A DNA stretch of 5,796 nucleotides from positions 1 through 5,796 of the forward strand of contig CAZEFW010000277.1 in the NCBI GenBank assembly GCA_964511535.1, in the 5' to 3' direction. The notes below the pieces were generated by a model that was given only the letters and a program-made list of their open reading frames with translations, had not been told where the DNA came from and did no database searches. The stretch comes from CAZCFB01 sp964511535. GTDB lineage: Bacteria; Myxococcota_A; Polyangia; GCA-2747355; CAZCFB01. Every line of letters starts with the position of its first letter. The first letter of the stretch is position 1. Below, one piece after another: positions 5,026 to 5,796 of this stretch. The position numbers and the translations under genes were made by a program.

Positions 5026-5418
5026 ATGAACCCGATTCGATGGTTCCTGGCCGGCATCGGCATGGAGGCTGGACGCAAGGTGGTGGACGCCCTGGACGAA
5101 AAACGCAAGCAGGAGCGGCGGCAGCGACGCCGGAACATCGCCATCGTCGTGGTGTCTGCGGTGGGGCTGGTGGTGCTGGCCGGCGTGTTCCTCAGCCTGG
5201 TGAAGTGGGCCATCGGCCTGCTGCTGCTGGCCGCGCTGGGCTACGGCGTGTGGTACTTCGTGGGGCCGCCCATCACACGCTTCTTCAGCAACCTGCGCGC
5301 AGGGCGGCAGCAGCGCAAGGCCGAGCAGGAGGCCGCGCGCACGGCGGACGCGCGCCAGCAGGAGATCGAGCGCAAGCTCGAGGAGATCAAGCGCGACGTC
5401 GGGTCGGGCCAGGGTTAG
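5026..5418 (+). CDS. Small two-helix membrane protein with coiled-coil tail
   Basis: This 130-residue protein is the only plus-strand gene in the window. A short N-terminus is followed by a strongly basic segment at 26-36 (KRKQERRQRRR), then two adjacent hydrophobic helices at about 37-58 and 61-79 separated by a short polar turn. The remainder, from about 85, is highly charged and helical; QQEIERKLEEIKRD at 111-124 shows heptad-like spacing and is likely a coiled coil. The positive-inside rule puts both ends in the cytoplasm. I do not recognise a family. The TATACT box 6 bases before the ATG and the missing ribosome binding site suggest leaderless translation. It is divergent from the LRR gene and convergent with the right-edge gene, with which it shares overlapping stop codons (TAG at 5416-5418). 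Confidence 0.85.
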   Translation: MNPIRWFLAGIGMEAGRKVVDALDEKRKQERRQRRRNIAIVVVSAVGLVVLAGVFLSLVKWAIGLLLLAALGYGVWYFVGPPITRFFSNLRAGRQQRKAEQEAARTADARQQEIERKLEEIKRDVGSGQG

Positions 5419-5796
5419 CGGTCAGCGCCTCCCGCCTGCTCGACCAGCCGCTTGATCTCAGCTTCTTCGCCCTGCTTCAAGATATCCAGGTACCTGTCGC
5501 CCGCGCTGACGATGGCCGAACAGATGACCGTCGTCCCCAGGCCGAGCTTGAGCTTGGGTCGATTGGTCTCCTGCAGCTCCCGCCGGATCCGGGGGAGATC
5601 CAGGCGCTTTGCAATCATGTTCATCAGCTTGGCCAGCCAGGGCTGGTCGCCAGCGTTGCTCCTCAGCAGGTCCAGGAGCACCTGGTTGTCCGCGGCCTGT
5701 CCCGCATGCTGCCCGGCCAGCCTGTCCAGAGAGGCCGAGATGTCCGGTCCCAGGCCATAGATGGCGTCCAGCTCGGCCTCGTACTTCGCGATGCTG
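5415..5796 (-). CDS. Uncharacterised helical protein, C-terminal part
   Basis: The reading frame is open to the right edge, so the true start is outside the window and the internal ATG/CTG codons need not be used. The visible 126 residues are mostly helical and charged. They begin with SIAKYEAELDAIYGLG and end with EEAEIKRLVEQAGGADR. Leu- and Arg-rich segments such as LLDLLRSN and RLDLPRIRREL alternate with a more hydrophobic strand, GTTVICSAIVSAG. There is no membrane helix long enough to be convincing and no cysteine pair or catalytic motif that I recognise. The stop TAA (5417-5415) lies on top of the opposite gene's TAG, so the two transcripts must overlap at their 3' ends. Coding character is good, with normal GC-rich codon use; the family is unknown. 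Confidence 0.7.
   Translation of the reverse strand, partial: SIAKYEAELDAIYGLGPDISASLDRLAGQHAGQAADNQVLLDLLRSNAGDQPWLAKLMNMIAKRLDLPRIRRELQETNRPKLKLGLGTTVICSAIVSAGDRYLDILKQGEEAEIKRLVEQAGGADR

Noticed and set aside
5019..5213. 64-codon minus-strand frame opposite the two-helix membrane protein
   Set aside because: Thr/Arg/Met-rich composition with no motif; the plus frame has clear membrane helices and a promoter.
1..5796. CRISPR array, tRNA, rRNA, insertion sequence or attachment site
   Set aside because: I found no regularly spaced direct repeats, no cloverleaf-like sequence, no transposase motif and no flanking terminal repeats.

Overview
The window is very GC-rich (by eye about two-thirds G+C) and gene-dense, with almost no intergenic DNA. 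A lipobox-type lipoprotein start, strong GGAGGGA-type ribosome binding sites, repeated GTGA start/stop overlaps and at least one likely leaderless gene point to a high-GC bacterium, most likely Gram-negative. The mix of gene families would suit Myxococcota or a related group, but nothing here fixes the taxon. I see no rRNA, tRNA, CRISPR array, insertion sequence or phage structural gene. No gap between genes is longer than about 40 bases.

Layout. Nine genes lie on the minus strand, read from right to left. Positions 4987-3785 encode a leucine-rich-repeat protein. Positions 3758-1327 hold a tightly packed run of five genes: a DUF3788-type protein, a four-helix membrane protein, a GyrI-like ligand-binding protein, a NADAR (YbiA-type) glycosidase and a small uncharacterised protein. 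Positions 1278-114 hold a toxin-antitoxin pair: an XRE-type helix-turn-helix antitoxin followed by an AbiEii-type nucleotidyltransferase toxin. A lipoprotein gene coupled to the toxin (start at 117) runs off the left edge. On the right, one plus-strand gene (5026-5418) encodes a small two-helix membrane protein. It starts from a -10 box placed so close that the mRNA is probably leaderless. Its stop codon overlaps the stop codon of a convergent minus-strand gene that enters from the right edge.

How the parts fit. The five-gene run looks like one transcription unit: two junctions are 4-base GTGA overlaps and the other two gaps are 3 and 19 bases. The LRR gene ends only 26 bases before it and may share its transcript. 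The toxin-antitoxin pair appears to have its own promoter. Two copies of the inverted repeat GTTGA-N8-TCAAC sit 31 bp apart in an AT-rich patch just before the antitoxin start, as expected for autorepression by an HTH dimer. The toxin starts at a TTG codon inside the antitoxin gene behind a strong ribosome binding site, so its translation is probably tied to that of the antitoxin.

The strongest observations are the paired operators, the non-canonical XRE/AbiEii pairing, the coupled lipoprotein, and the NADAR gene lying in the same co-directional block as a nucleotidyltransferase toxin. No function is proven for any gene; all family calls come from reading motifs and none was checked by a database search.
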